Assembly: GCA_015655375.1 (NCBI GenBank)
Contig: JAATFD010000046.1
Coordinates: 1 to 64,000 of the forward strand
Length of the DNA: 64,000 nt
Reading direction: 5' to 3'
Source of the DNA: Actinomycetales bacterium
GTDB lineage: Bacteria > Actinomycetota > Actinomycetes > Actinomycetales > Actinomycetaceae
This document shows positions 63,864 to 64,000 of the stretch, piece after piece. The notes under the pieces are model-generated. The model was not told where the DNA came from. It did not search any database and saw only the letters and a program-made list of their open reading frames with translations. Position 1 is the stretch's first letter, and each line of letters begins with the position of its first letter. Both the position numbers and the translations under genes were made by a program.

Positions 63864-64000
63864 GCGGGCGGCTCGACATCATCACACTGCGCGGGCTCAG
63901 CGCTCGTGGGCATCATGGGGTCTTTTCCTTCGAACGTGAGGGAACCCAGCCCTTCAGCGTCGACCTCGCGTTGTATGTCGACACCCGTTGCGCTGCTGCT
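63860..64000 (+). CDS. folB: Dihydroneopterin aldolase (3' end off the window)
   Basis: 47 codons from GTG 63860 to the edge. The start [20 protein letters not shown], then FSFEREGTQPFSVDLALYVD, matches the FolB N-terminus (L-x-G-x-x-x-x-x-H-G-V-x-x-x-E-x-x-x-x-Q-x-F). It would cleave dihydroneopterin in folate synthesis. folK often follows or is fused in actinobacteria, which cannot be checked here. The catalytic Lys lies outside the window. Confidence 0.9.
   Translation, partial: MSGRLDIITLRGLSARGHHGVFSFEREGTQPFSVDLALYVDTRCAAA

Overview
The window is a high-GC stretch of an actinomycete chromosome. The syntenic run ppa / dacB / DUF2342-like / tilS / hpt / ftsH / folE-folP-folB, together with clpC, ppdK and an IdeR/DtxR-type iron box upstream of feoAB, points to Actinomycetota. 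A host-associated Actinomycetaceae-like organism (Actinomyces/Schaalia type) is my inference from the glycan-degrading locus and modest gene sizes. It is not proven by a marker gene. I saw no rRNA or tRNA gene, CRISPR array, prophage or insertion sequence.

Layout. (1) 1-10.7 kb is a glycan-use locus. A minus-strand operon (PfkB-type kinase, sugar-binding lipoprotein, two ABC permeases, lacZ-type GH2 running off the left edge) is divergent from a plus-strand set (DeoR-family regulator, GH4 glycosidase, GH38 alpha-mannosidase). Most neighbours overlap by 4 bases, so translation is coupled. (2) 10.7-15.4 kb holds a secreted esterase-like protein with an acidic insert, ispF, a cysS gene broken by one in-frame TAG, and rlmB. 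(3) 15.6-19.2 kb is a fused PutA for proline catabolism, followed by the decayed tail of a zinc alcohol dehydrogenase. (4) 19.5-26.6 kb holds an SPFH protein with a ribbon-helix-helix protein behind a palindrome, purA, an unassigned strongly foldable element, a membrane protein, a nitrobindin-like protein, a YgfZ-type protein and dtd. (5) 26.6-31.3 kb is a minus-strand polyol/sugar operon: an FGGY kinase and a GpsA-like dehydrogenase are intact, while AraM-like and AraB-like genes behind them are deleted and frameshifted.

(6) 31.6-45.7 kb holds clpC, pspC, ppdK, an iron-uptake operon feoA-feoB-nifU-like with an IdeR-like box, a large FAD/Fe-S D-2-hydroxyacid dehydrogenase, and a cyclopropane fatty-acid synthase. 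(7) 45.9-49.7 kb holds a DUF559-like nuclease-fold protein, a CPBP intramembrane protease and a conserved unknown protein. (8) 49.7-53.5 kb holds a lysophospholipase-like hydrolase and the metY-metX methionine pair. (9) 54-64 kb holds an NlpC/P60 cell-wall hydrolase, ppa, dacB, a DUF2342 homologue that has lost its HExxH zinc motif, tilS, hpt, ftsH and folE-folP-folB (folB cut by the right edge).

The most notable points are the amber codon in the essential gene cysS, the zinc-motif loss in the DUF2342-like gene, the NifU-like third gene of the feo operon, the half-decayed kinase/dehydrogenase operon, and the unassigned multi-stem element downstream of purA.
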